Shown here piece by piece: positions 16,723 to 25,885 of a stretch of 64,000 nt of DNA (positions are counted from its first letter, which is position 1; each line of letters opens with the position of its first letter). The position numbers were made by a program, and so were the translations under genes. The DNA is taken from positions 1-64,000 of the forward strand of contig JALHSP010000060.1 in the NCBI GenBank assembly GCA_022865305.1. The letters run 5' to 3'. The notes beneath the pieces are model-generated. The model was given only the letters and a program-made list of their open reading frames with translations, did no database searches and was not told the origin of the DNA. This stretch comes from Bacteroidales bacterium (GTDB lineage Bacteria > Bacteroidota > Bacteroidia > Bacteroidales > VadinHA17).

Positions 16723-17088
16723 CTACTGGATAAAGGGGATAGACAGCGGATACCTGAATCTTTCACCTTTTGAGGCTTTAACGCTCGCAATAACAATGCA
16801 GACAACCTTTAGTGTTCCAAGAAATATAATAATCGGAATGCCTATTAAAAGGAAACATAAGGGGATAGCCAGAACAACATAAAGCAGAACAGAAAGCTGG
16901 AAGTTCATTGATGATTTTCCGTTTTCGTTGACCCATTCCGACTCATCTTTTCTCGATAACCAGCAGATCAGCGGACCTATGATACCTCCAAATGGAAAGA
17001 AGAAACCGGCAAACGCGGATAAATGGCAAAGCATCGCCCAGTTTCGTTCCGATTCTGATAATTCTCTGATCTCATTCATGACATTCAA
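16723..17088 (-). CDS. DUF4870 domain-containing membrane protein
   Basis: This is a small integral membrane protein of 121 residues. It opens with SERNWAMLCHLSAFAGFFFP, then GGIIGPLICWLSRKDES and NFQLSVLLYVVL, which together mark the DUF4870/Tic20-like family. Three to four hydrophobic helices are visible. Function is unknown in the family. The ATG at 17088 gives MNVMNEIREL; a second ATG three codons on is equally possible. A REP-like palindrome follows its stop codon. Confidence 0.82.
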   Translation of the reverse strand: MNVMNEIRELSESERNWAMLCHLSAFAGFFFPFGGIIGPLICWLSRKDESEWVNENGKSSMNFQLSVLLYVVLAIPLCFLLIGIPIIIFLGTLKVVCIVIASVKASKGERFRYPLSIPFIQ

Positions 17089-17127
17089 TATTTTATAAAA
17101 AGACGGAATTGTTTCATCAATGCTGCA

Positions 17128-17979
17128 TCAGTCAAATCTGGCAAGGCGTTTCAGATCAGCAGGTAAAAATCCGTTAGGATTGCTCTTGTCAATCGAATGA
17201 ACATTATAGTAATACATATTGGCATCATCCGTCCCTATCAGCATTTTAAAACAATAACCCTCATTGCGGTCTCCAACAGGACCTACCTTGTGCAATATCA
17301 CAGTATTCGGTGTCTTGTTTTCAATAGCCTTCACAATTTCATCTTCTGACACTATCTCTAATTTGTTTGAATATATAGCTTTAATCCTTTCAATAGTACC
17401 AATATCAGGAACCAGGTCTTCCTGCTTTACCAGGATAGTTTTCTTCATTACGTCAGGTATATTTTCATTATAGTACTTAAGATATTTCCTCCCTGTCTTT
17501 GATGGATCCTCCATTATCAGCTGTGCATGTTTTTGCATGAATGAAAGGATAGCACCCAGCTTATAACCGTATTCAAAATCATCCTCTCCGGCGAAAGAGA
17601 GAGGAACAGCACAAATCTCAGGCATCTCTCCCAGTTTATTCACATCCTTTCCCTGAAGAAGGTTAATAAAATTAAAAAGGGAGTTTGATTTATCCTTGTC
17701 AAAATTAGTTTCAGTAAGCACAATAAATGAATATTCGGGTTTTAACCGTCTGACATTAAAATCTGTAACCTTTATAAATTCGCAGGGAGTAATTTTCCAA
17801 TATTCCTTCATTGCTGCCCTTATATAAGAGTTATAGGAGGAAAATTGATTATCTTCAAGGACCACACATGTTTTGGAAGCAGCAAATTGTTTTATCTCAT
17901 CCTTGCTCGGGAATGGCGCCTGTCCGCAAAGTAAAACTGAGCAGAACATGACAGTAACTGCTAAAGATATTTTTTTCAT
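17128..17979 (-). CDS. Exported protein of unknown function
   Basis: The 283-residue product has a signal peptide (about residues 1-20, ending LLCGQ). I recognise no domain or catalytic motif. The mature chain is mixed alpha/beta in character, with single Cys residues (TCVVLED, ITPCEFIKV, PEICAVPL) and an aromatic stretch NMYYYNVHSI near the C-terminus. It lies 8 bp downstream of another exported protein gene in the same direction, so the two are probably an operon. Confidence 0.6.
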   Translation of the reverse strand: MKKISLAVTVMFCSVLLCGQAPFPSKDEIKQFAASKTCVVLEDNQFSSYNSYIRAAMKEYWKITPCEFIKVTDFNVRRLKPEYSFIVLTETNFDKDKSNSLFNFINLLQGKDVNKLGEMPEICAVPLSFAGEDDFEYGYKLGAILSFMQKHAQLIMEDPSKTGRKYLKYYNENIPDVMKKTILVKQEDLVPDIGTIERIKAIYSNKLEIVSEDEIVKAIENKTPNTVILHKVGPVGDRNEGYCFKMLIGTDDANMYYYNVHSIDKSNPNGFLPADLKRLARFD

Positions 17980-17987
17980 TTCTCCAA

Positions 17988-18743
17988 TTAATTATTTACA
18001 GGTAAAAATAATGGATTCTTTTCGTTGAACTTACGTATATAAACAAACATCAAATCTTTCTTTTTCTTCCTGGACAGCTGGACATATTCCTCATACAGTT
18101 CACTATCCTTCATAAGCAGTAATTCGGTGTTCTCAACATCAAATTCAAGGACTTTACCACTCTCAAAATCTATAATATACTGCTTAAGTTCATTGCGGGT
18201 CATATTTCCCTGCCGGTAAGGTGAATAATAGGATCCGTAAGGAGAGTAGTAACTACCGTATCCATAAGGAGAATATGGTGAATAATAAGAATAGGGATCA
18301 TAGTAACCATAGGGGGAATTATAATAACGGCTGTCATAAATTGTAATATCAGCCACAAAATGACAAATGCTGCCAATAAATGTGATTCTGTTAAAATTCT
18401 CCTGTATCTGAATATATAATATCCCGTTACGTGCATAACCCCAAATCGAATTCTTTTCGATCTCTTGCCTGATACCCATATTATCATAGAAATATATTTT
18501 CCCGGATTCAAACAGTTTCTGAAAAAATTCCCTGTCGTTGTAGTCTGTTGAAGTGAGTAACTTGGCTTTTGGTATCGGGCTGTTCAGTTTTACCTGGTCA
18601 AAATTAAGGTAGATCCCATCCCTGAATCTGAAATCAGGAGTAAATTTTGCCATTCCTTCCCTGTCCTGTCCTTTCACGGAAAAAAGAGTACATCCGGAAA
18701 CGACCATGGTAACAAGAATAATTATCCTGAAAAACTTCTTCAT
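17988..18743 (-). CDS. Predicted lipoprotein with Tyr/Pro/Ser/Gly-rich repeat
   Basis: The 251-residue product begins MKKFFRIIILVTMVVSGC, a lipoprotein signal with the lipobox VSGC. Its middle contains a low-complexity tract of about 35 residues built from YSPYG/YY units. The flanking parts (FRDGIYLNFDQVK; ELKQYIIDFESGKV) occur in uncharacterised Bacteroidota proteins. The ATG at 18743 is chosen because it precedes the signal peptide. It leads a two-gene unit with the next exported protein. A 33-bp inverted repeat lies upstream in the divergent promoter region. Function is unknown. Confidence 0.6.
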   Translation of the reverse strand: MKKFFRIIILVTMVVSGCTLFSVKGQDREGMAKFTPDFRFRDGIYLNFDQVKLNSPIPKAKLLTSTDYNDREFFQKLFESGKIYFYDNMGIRQEIEKNSIWGYARNGILYIQIQENFNRITFIGSICHFVADITIYDSRYYNSPYGYYDPYSYYSPYSPYGYGSYYSPYGSYYSPYRQGNMTRNELKQYIIDFESGKVLEFDVENTELLLMKDSELYEEYVQLSRKKKKDLMFVYIRKFNEKNPLFLPVNN

Positions 18744-18791
18744 AACAATTTCTGATTTACTTGTTAAAAACAAAAATCGTACCGCAAGGCA

Positions 18792-18824
18792 AATTTAACG
18801 CTTTCCTTGAAAGGATGTTAAATT
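18792..18824. promoter_or_regulatory. Nested inverted repeat in divergent promoter region
   Basis: AATTTAAC (18792-18799) pairs with GTTAAATT (18817-18824), and inside them CTTTC pairs with GAAAG around a CTT loop. The 33-bp structure lies between the divergent lipoprotein gene and the kinase/receiver gene, so it could be an operator or part of the lipoprotein leader. Confidence 0.45.
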
Positions 18825-18883
18825 CAGTTAATGTATATTTATTACATATTTTACTTATTTTTACAAAACCTTAAAATTGAGAT

Positions 18884-20230
18884 ATGGTTAAGGAAACCGG
18901 AAACATCAATAAAAGCGGATTAAATCAATCAATCGGAGAGTATTTTGAAAAAAATACGGGATTAATCAGGATATATTCCTATATATCAATTTCCGGACTG
19001 ATTATTTCTATTTTATTTATAACCATGGGACTCAGACTTATTGCCGGCATTATTATAATAGCCACTGCATGTCTGATCTTAGTACTCCTGAAAAAGGCGG
19101 TATCCTTAGCCGAAACTGCAAGGAATTCCCTGAATGATGTTTCTTCATCAAATGAAAAGAAAGACAACGTAATAACCGATTTCTCCCACAAGATAAGAGA
19201 ACCTCTCAATAACCTTGTTATTATTACCGATTTGCTGATGGAATCAGGCCTTCAGAAAAAGCAGAAGGAGTTACTGGAGACTTTTGTTGCTTCGACAAAA
19301 AACATGGTGACTACTGTTAATGAATTAACAATGCAGTCAGCCGGTAATCTGAGTTTTGAAACCAGAAAGCATATCAGGTTTAACCTGCTTTCAACTATTC
19401 AGAATACTATAGAGCTTTACAGTTTGAAAGAAAAAGCCAATATTGATTTTATCCTGAATAAAAAAGAGTTTACCGATTTTGAATGTTTCGGTGATCCAAT
19501 CGTCCTTAAACAGGTTTTTCTCGACCTGTTTAATACCATTGAGAATCAGAATTCAGAAAGGACTACAAAGGTTACTATTGGTCTCACAAAGGAGAAAGAA
19601 TCAGGAAATGAAAGCTTAATCGGATTAAGAATACAAACTGATAAAAAAATTGTGCTGATAGATGAAAAAGAACGTGGCCACAGCCTTGCAGCGAGACTTA
19701 TCTCCTCAGGTAAAGGTACATTCACCCAGGAGTTCGGGGAAAATTATTCAGTACTGAATATCAGTCTTCCATTTACCAGTCCGGTTCCCGAAACAAAACC
19801 GTTTATAGCTTCACCAAGGATCGAAGAACTTATTCAGAAAGAAAAAGTTCATAAAGAGTTGAAAGACATTAAAATATTGCTTGTTGAAGATAACCTTATT
19901 AACCAGAAGATCACGCTTCTGACGCTTGAACCGCTGGTCAGCAGCATGGATACAGCCAGTAACGGGAAGGAAGCTCTCGATAAATTCGGGACTTCCAGCT
20001 TTGACCTCATTCTTATGGATATTCAAATGCCTGTTATGAGCGGGCTTGTCTCTGCTGAAAAGATCAGAGAGCTTGAGGCAAGTACCAATACACATATCCC
20101 CATTATTGCTATTACTGCAAATGCCATGCTCGGTGATAAGGAAAAATGTATCTCAGCAGGTATGGATGATTATATCAGCAAACCCTTTCAACCTTCAGCA
20201 CTTATTGATAAGATAAAGAAATTTATCTAG
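18884..20230 (+). CDS. Hybrid histidine kinase/response regulator with degenerate ATPase domain
   Basis: This 448-residue protein has two transmembrane helices (about 31-50 and 52-70) with no sizeable periplasmic loop. A HisKA-like region follows, with His102 in FSHKIREPLNNL. The region expected to be the HATPase domain (about 195-298) lacks a recognisable N-box asparagine and DxGxG motif. The C-terminal receiver (about 328-448) is intact, with Glu335/Asp336, phospho-acceptor Asp379 in LILMDIQMP, Thr411 and Lys433. It may be a phosphorelay or scaffold protein rather than an autonomous kinase. Its stop overlaps the convergent SpoIIE-type phosphatase by 4 bp. Confidence 0.8.
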   Translation: MVKETGNINKSGLNQSIGEYFEKNTGLIRIYSYISISGLIISILFITMGLRLIAGIIIIATACLILVLLKKAVSLAETARNSLNDVSSSNEKKDNVITDFSHKIREPLNNLVIITDLLMESGLQKKQKELLETFVASTKNMVTTVNELTMQSAGNLSFETRKHIRFNLLSTIQNTIELYSLKEKANIDFILNKKEFTDFECFGDPIVLKQVFLDLFNTIENQNSERTTKVTIGLTKEKESGNESLIGLRIQTDKKIVLIDEKERGHSLAARLISSGKGTFTQEFGENYSVLNISLPFTSPVPETKPFIASPRIEELIQKEKVHKELKDIKILLVEDNLINQKITLLTLEPLVSSMDTASNGKEALDKFGTSSFDLILMDIQMPVMSGLVSAEKIRELEASTNTHIPIIAITANAMLGDKEKCISAGMDDYISKPFQPSALIDKIKKFI

Positions 20231-21273
20231 TAACCGCTTACCAGTGGCCTGAAACCGATAACCATAATATCGTCAATCTGGTCATTTCCGGCCATCCATG
20301 TCTTAATATTATCTTCCAGGATCGATTTCTGATCATTCATTGGGAAACTATGAATAGTGGTAAGCAGATACCTGAACCTGCGGTACATGAATTTCTTATT
20401 CTCCCTGCCCCCGAACTGATCGACATATCCATCAGAAAAGATGTAAAAAATATCATTTTCCCTGATGTCAAGTTCATGATTTGTATATGAAAGGCCGGCA
20501 GGATTCATCCCGATGATAAGCTTATCGCCTTTAATCTCTATAAGACTGTTATCCCTGATAAGATAAAGAGGGAAGAAAGCCCCTGAATATTCAATTTTTT
20601 TCCTCTTGAGGTCAATGACACAGAGCCCGATATCCATTCCGTCTCTGATAATTGTTCCGATATTCTTTTCCCTGCTGAAGGTTTTTTCAAGACCTTTATT
20701 CATAACAGCAAGAATAAGTGAAGGGGTCTCAATATTATCTTCATTAATGGTTTTTTCAATAATTTCCAGACCAATCATCGACATCAGGGCACCAGGCACA
20801 CCATGACCTGTACAATCAGCTGCAACAATGAAAATCTTATCCCCCTTTTCTTCTATCCAGTAAAAATCTCCACTTACAATATTCTTTGGCCTGTAAAATA
20901 TAAAAGAGTCTTTAAAATGCTTCCTGAAATATGCTTCCGAAGGCAGAAGCGCTTCCTGAATCCTTTGAGCATATACCAGACTGTCTGTCATATCCTTGTC
21001 TCTCAATTCAAGCTCAACTTTTTGTTTTTCAACATGATCGAGTGCCTTTTCTTTTTCCTTTAAAAGTTTCCGGGCTTTGATCAGGCTTCTGGTCTGCGAC
21101 ATAACCAGCAGATATACAAATGCGATGAGCATGGCACCATAAAGAATAAAACGATAAGGAGAGGCTGAAGAGATTATCAGATTTTCCTCTGAAATCATTA
21201 TGGGAAATAATTCACCATTGACAATAAATAGAAAACAGTATGTATAAAAATTTCCTTTCATCAGATACTGCAA
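20227..21273 (-). CDS. SpoIIE/PP2C-type serine phosphatase with membrane anchor
   Basis: This predicted PPM-family phosphatase has 348 residues. One transmembrane helix (about 42-60) is followed by a charged coiled coil (about 62-95, KARKLLKEKEKALDHVEKQK). The catalytic domain covers about 100-345 and has the metal-binding motifs VSGDFYWIE, AADCTGHGVPGALMSMIG and FSDGYVDQFGG. Such proteins usually act on anti-sigma-factor antagonists or in partner-switching. Starts at 21273 or the ATG at 21198 are both possible. It converges with the hybrid kinase gene (4-bp overlap). Confidence 0.85.
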   Translation of the reverse strand: MQYLMKGNFYTYCFLFIVNGELFPIMISEENLIISSASPYRFILYGAMLIAFVYLLVMSQTRSLIKARKLLKEKEKALDHVEKQKVELELRDKDMTDSLVYAQRIQEALLPSEAYFRKHFKDSFIFYRPKNIVSGDFYWIEEKGDKIFIVAADCTGHGVPGALMSMIGLEIIEKTINEDNIETPSLILAVMNKGLEKTFSREKNIGTIIRDGMDIGLCVIDLKRKKIEYSGAFFPLYLIRDNSLIEIKGDKLIIGMNPAGLSYTNHELDIRENDIFYIFSDGYVDQFGGRENKKFMYRRFRYLLTTIHSFPMNDQKSILEDNIKTWMAGNDQIDDIMVIGFRPLVSGY

Positions 21274-21325
21274 AAATAGATTATTTATCTGTACCTGTCT
21301 CCTGATGGAATTCTAAAAAATATGT

Positions 21326-23230
21326 TCAGGCTTTTTTGACAATTAATTCATCATCACCTTCACGGATTAGTCCGGAGTTTTTAATTGATGGCGAAGGAAT
21401 AAAAGGACCGATCCCCAGTGATCCCCATTTCTGATCAATTATATTTATGGTTTCATGAGAGGAACATACAACATTAGGCCATTTGCGGGGAAAGCCACCT
21501 GTACGGTATGCTTTTATTGTTCCGTCAATAAAGATAGTATTGTCAAAAATATATTCAATATCTCTTTGCGGATCGGAATTTCCCAGGACCTGCCAGGCTA
21601 CAGTAAAAAAGTCATTAATGTCAACAGTATTATCAACAGCAAGTATCAATCTGAATATCCCGGTTAATTCTTCTCCTGCGAGCCTCTTTTTACTCTCTTC
21701 AATAATCCGGGAATTTTTTAACTGGTCAAAAGCCACAACTAAAACAGGTAACTCATCTGATAAAATATTCATTGCGGAAGCAGGAATATTGATTTTTCCT
21801 GCGAAAATGCCGGTGAGATCCCTTATTCCTGGTCTTTTCACAGAAACATTATCGGCTGGGTTTTCCGATTCCTCCTTTAATTTTACAGTACTGTCAATTC
21901 CCAGTTTACCTCCAAAAGAAAACTTTTCAGAGGAGTGGTCAAGAACATCAAGCGGTCCCGTACCAAATAGAAGATCTGTTTTGAAACTGGCATTTTCAAA
22001 GACATGCCTCAGTAAATCCCTGTAATCTCTGATATTGACATTACCGCTTACAACTACCAGATACTTGGTAAACATCATCTGACCTGCTCCGAATAATGAG
22101 CTTAAAACTTTCATTCCCTGTCCGGGATATGTTTTTTTTATTTTAACTATCACAAGGTTATGTGCGATGCCTGCAACAGGCATATGAAAATCTTCAATTT
22201 CAGGCTGAAGAGCAAGTTTAAGAGGAGAAAGAAAAATTCTTTCGGTAGCCCTTGTCAGCAAGGCATCTTCCTGTGGAGGAATGCCGACAATAATCGCTGG
22301 ATAAACTGCTTTCTTAGAATGAGTTATACAAGTAACATGAAATTTGGGATACCAGTCAGCAAGAGAATAGAATCCGGTATGATCTCCAAACGGGCCTTCA
22401 TATATAAATTCTTCAGAAGGATCAACATATCCTTCTAAAACAATGTCTGCATCAAAAGGAACATACAGTTCATTAGTAATACATTTAACCAGGCTGACCC
22501 TTTTTTTTCTCAGAAATCCAGCCAGGATATACTCGCTGATATTCTCTGGCAGAGGTGCCGTTGCTGAATATGTATAAACGGGATCACCACCCAGAACAAC
22601 TGAGACAGGCATTTTCCCACCATATTTTTTCCATGCTTCAAAATGATTAGCACCTGTTTTATGGCGCTGCCAGTGCATAGCAGTAGTGTTTTTACCGAGG
22701 ATCTGCATCCTGTACATTCCGACATTGGTATTGCCGGAGACAGGATCTACGGTATGTACCATAGGCAGGGTAATAAAACGTCCGCCATCATAAGGCCAGC
22801 ATTTTAGAACAGGAAGAATATCAAGATCAGGATTTCTGTATATGACCTGCTGGCAGATACCTTTTCTCCCGGTTCGTGATGGCAGAAATCCTGTAAGCCT
22901 GGCCAGATCCGGCAGAGATAACAGCTTTTTAAATAGGGTTCCGTGTGATGATAAAAGATTATTAAACAATGATAAAATTTCCTCTTCTAATTCTCCAGTA
23001 TCTTCCCTGCCAATTGCCATTGCCATCCGTTTATCTGATCCAAAAGCATTAATAAGCACAGGGAAATTGGTACCTGTATTTTCAAAAAGTAAGGCTTTCC
23101 CGCCGTTTTTAGTTACACGGTCGGTTATTTCAGCAATCTCAAGTACCGGATTAACAAATGGTTTAATACGATGGAGTTCTCCATGTTTTTCAAGGTCAGC
23201 AATATAACCTGTCAATCCTGAATAGGCCAT
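21326..23230 (-). CDS. UbiD family decarboxylase
   Basis: This 634-residue protein belongs to the prenylated-FMN-dependent UbiD decarboxylases. Family features are NVGMYRMQILGKNTTAMHWQ (cofactor region), SVVLGGDP, the EGPFGDHTGFYS motif with catalytic acid, and PGQGMKVLSSLFGAGQMM. A C-terminal segment closes with WGSLGIGPFIPSPS. It is longer than E. coli UbiD but matches the long Bacteroidota forms often linked to menaquinone synthesis; that substrate is inferred. The ATG at 23230 is chosen over a TTG four codons upstream. It lies downstream of the structured RNA gene on the same strand. Confidence 0.88.
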   Translation of the reverse strand: MAYSGLTGYIADLEKHGELHRIKPFVNPVLEIAEITDRVTKNGGKALLFENTGTNFPVLINAFGSDKRMAMAIGREDTGELEEEILSLFNNLLSSHGTLFKKLLSLPDLARLTGFLPSRTGRKGICQQVIYRNPDLDILPVLKCWPYDGGRFITLPMVHTVDPVSGNTNVGMYRMQILGKNTTAMHWQRHKTGANHFEAWKKYGGKMPVSVVLGGDPVYTYSATAPLPENISEYILAGFLRKKRVSLVKCITNELYVPFDADIVLEGYVDPSEEFIYEGPFGDHTGFYSLADWYPKFHVTCITHSKKAVYPAIIVGIPPQEDALLTRATERIFLSPLKLALQPEIEDFHMPVAGIAHNLVIVKIKKTYPGQGMKVLSSLFGAGQMMFTKYLVVVSGNVNIRDYRDLLRHVFENASFKTDLLFGTGPLDVLDHSSEKFSFGGKLGIDSTVKLKEESENPADNVSVKRPGIRDLTGIFAGKINIPASAMNILSDELPVLVVAFDQLKNSRIIEESKKRLAGEELTGIFRLILAVDNTVDINDFFTVAWQVLGNSDPQRDIEYIFDNTIFIDGTIKAYRTGGFPRKWPNVVCSSHETINIIDQKWGSLGIGPFIPSPSIKNSGLIREGDDELIVKKA

Positions 23231-23317
23231 TTTCAACAACAAATTGAAACTTAAAGATATTTAATATGGTGATATCAGCAGCAGCTTTGGAGCAAAAAGG
23301 AAAGAAGAGGTACCATA

Positions 23318-23357
23318 TAAAAACAATAATGGGAACTATTCACAAGGATTAGTTCCC
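23318..23357 (-). terminator. Rho-independent terminator of the structured RNA
   Basis: GGGAACTA and TAGTTCCC (8-bp perfect stem, 23331-23357 on the minus strand) are followed by ATTATTGTTTTTA. It ends the structured region and lies 87 bp before the UbiD gene start. Confidence 0.75.
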
Positions 23358-23811
23358 ATCCACCGTTTGCAACCGAAGCCGCATACGGCGTCGGGCTACT
23401 GTTATTCTGACCGGCTGCATTCCAGGTCTTACGATCTGTTCCTGCAACCCAAGGCTTTCCGGTTTTGCCTGTTACAGCAGAACCTTCCAGCTGTCCTTTT
23501 GTCCCGCCGAAGCAGGATTTCCTGGACGAAGCGTCAGTCAGGCGCTGATGCGCATTTCCCGAAGGATTTGGCATCAGTTTCAGATTATTCCGGGCCGAAG
23601 CCCTTCCTTTTCTGAAGCCCTGTAACTCAGTCGCTAAAAGAACGTTTCCGAATTTCGGTGACCTACTGAACATCCGGGACCGGGGTCCTTTCGTTCATAC
23701 TTCGGCTCTCTTGATGCGCAGACCCGAAGGTCTGATTGAATCGGATCCAGTCTCAGTTAAGTAACCTTTTCCGTTTCCACATCGTTCGAGCAGTCTTTTA
23801 TCGCTCACCCG
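23318..23811 (-). ncRNA. Candidate large structured RNA (about 490 nt), family not recognised
   Basis: This region between eno and the UbiD gene has no believable protein gene. Its minus strand carries five hairpins closed by C(UUCG)G tetraloops, at 23719-23734 (6-bp stem), 23592-23603 (inside an outer UUCAG/CUGAA helix 23579-23616), 23553-23569 (inside a 7-bp CUGAUGC/GCAUCAG helix 23545-23577), 23502-23517 and 23363-23388. Further stems include 23521-23542 and 23409-23428 (GACC/GGUC). The UUCG loops appear only when read on this strand, which fixes its direction. A TATATTTG -7 element lies just upstream and a strong terminator ends it. I found neither the conserved GAGGAAAGUCC of RNase P RNA nor a tRNA-like end or tag ORF of tmRNA. 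Confidence 0.72.
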
Positions 23812-23817
23812 ATAGAT

Positions 23818-23825
23818 CAAATATA
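23818..23825 (-). promoter_or_regulatory. Bacteroidota -7 element for the structured RNA
   Basis: The minus strand reads TATATTTG, an exact TAnnTTTG match, and would place the 5' end near 23811. The -33 position about 19 bp upstream (ATGGTTTT) is a poor match to TTTG. Confidence 0.45.
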
Positions 23826-23944
23826 ACTTAAGAATATTAAAAAACCATACAGGCAGGTTCATAGTTGTAAACCCAGTTTTAACAAAAGTTATCAACAATT
23901 GTTAATAACGTCGGAGAGCCTCAGCAGATGACGATATCCCTCTC

Positions 23945-25228
<1,284 letters not shown>

Positions 25229-25257
25229 TTAATTTTTTATTAAACAATTGTGCAATA

Positions 25258-25297
25258 TACAAAAAAAGGGATAATGACTGTAACGACTTACCCCTTT
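25258..25297 (-). terminator. Terminator-like hairpin between rplQ and eno
   Basis: On the minus strand AAGGGGTAA pairs with TTATCCCTT (9 bp, one G-U) and is followed by seven T residues. It lies 22 bp after rplQ and 36 bp before the eno start. It should end, or partly attenuate, the ribosomal superoperon transcript. Confidence 0.7.
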
Positions 25298-25319
25298 AAG
25301 TTCAAAATATTTATGCAAA

Positions 25320-25859
25320 TTATTCTTTCCCTTCTTTTTCTGGTTCTCCTGTCGTTTCCTCAGGTTCAACATCAGGCTTTTTAGTTTTTTCAGCAGCGGT
25401 CTTAGTAGTTTTACCGGCATCTGTTCCCTCAGCTTTCTTCTTTGGTGATCTTCTTCTTCTTGCTGTTTTGGTTTTTGCAGCTTCACCACCCAGCATAACC
25501 TGGTTGTAATCGACAAGTTCAAGGATACACATTTCTGCATTATCACCAATCCTGTTACCGGTCTTTAAAATACGGGTGTACCCACCAGGCCTCTCGGCAA
25601 TTTTCGGTGAGATCTCCCTGAATAGTTCTGCTGTCGCAGATTTATCTTTAAGATAACTGAAGACAGTTCTTCTTGAGTGCGTGGAATCTTCCTTCGATTT
25701 AGTAATGAGAGGCTCAACGTATGATTTTAAAGCTTTGGCTTTGGCAACAGTAGTAGTAATCCTTTTATGAAGGATAAGCGAAGTAGCCATGTTTGCAAGC
25801 ATCGACTTTCTGTGCGAACTCGTTCTTCCCAAATGATTGATAACTCTTTGATGTCGCAT
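25320..25859 (-). CDS. rplQ: Ribosomal protein L17 with long charged C-terminal extension
   Basis: This large-subunit protein has a normal L17 core (residues 1-125, [20 protein letters not shown] onward, with [14 protein letters not shown]). A further ~55 residues are rich in Lys, Glu, Thr and Pro ([14 protein letters not shown] to EKEGKE), making 179 in total against about 125 in E. coli. The extension is low complexity and probably disordered. It is the last ribosomal gene of the superoperon, 26 bp after rpoA. Confidence 0.97.
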   Translation of the reverse strand: MRHQRVINHLGRTSSHRKSMLANMATSLILHKRITTTVAKAKALKSYVEPLITKSKEDSTHSRRTVFSYLKDKSATAELFREISPKIAERPGGYTRILKTGNRIGDNAEMCILELVDYNQVMLGGEAAKTKTARRRRSPKKKAEGTDAGKTTKTAAEKTKKPDVEPEETTGEPEKEGKE

Positions 25860-25885
25860 TTGTGTATCTCCTTAGCAGTTTCTAA

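Noticed and set aside
16610..16882. Plus-strand 90-codon frame across the site A palindrome
   Set aside because: It reads through the REP-like palindrome and antisense to the DUF4870 gene, with no supporting similarity.
23275..23673. Minus-strand 132-codon open frame inside the eno-UbiD gap
   Set aside because: The frame covers the UUCG-rich hairpins and has no recognisable protein domain or hydrophobic core. An open frame across a GC-richer structured RNA is a common artefact.
23318..23811. RNase P RNA, tmRNA or group II intron identity for the structured RNA
   Set aside because: I looked for the RNase P P4 core (GAGGAAAGUCC, ACAGAA), a tRNA-like acceptor/T-arm and tag ORF, and a group II domain V. 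None was found by eye; a covariance search is still needed to exclude divergent forms.
23695..23898. Minus-strand 67-codon open frame upstream of the same block
   Set aside because: It spans the putative promoter and the 5' hairpin of the RNA and has no family resemblance.
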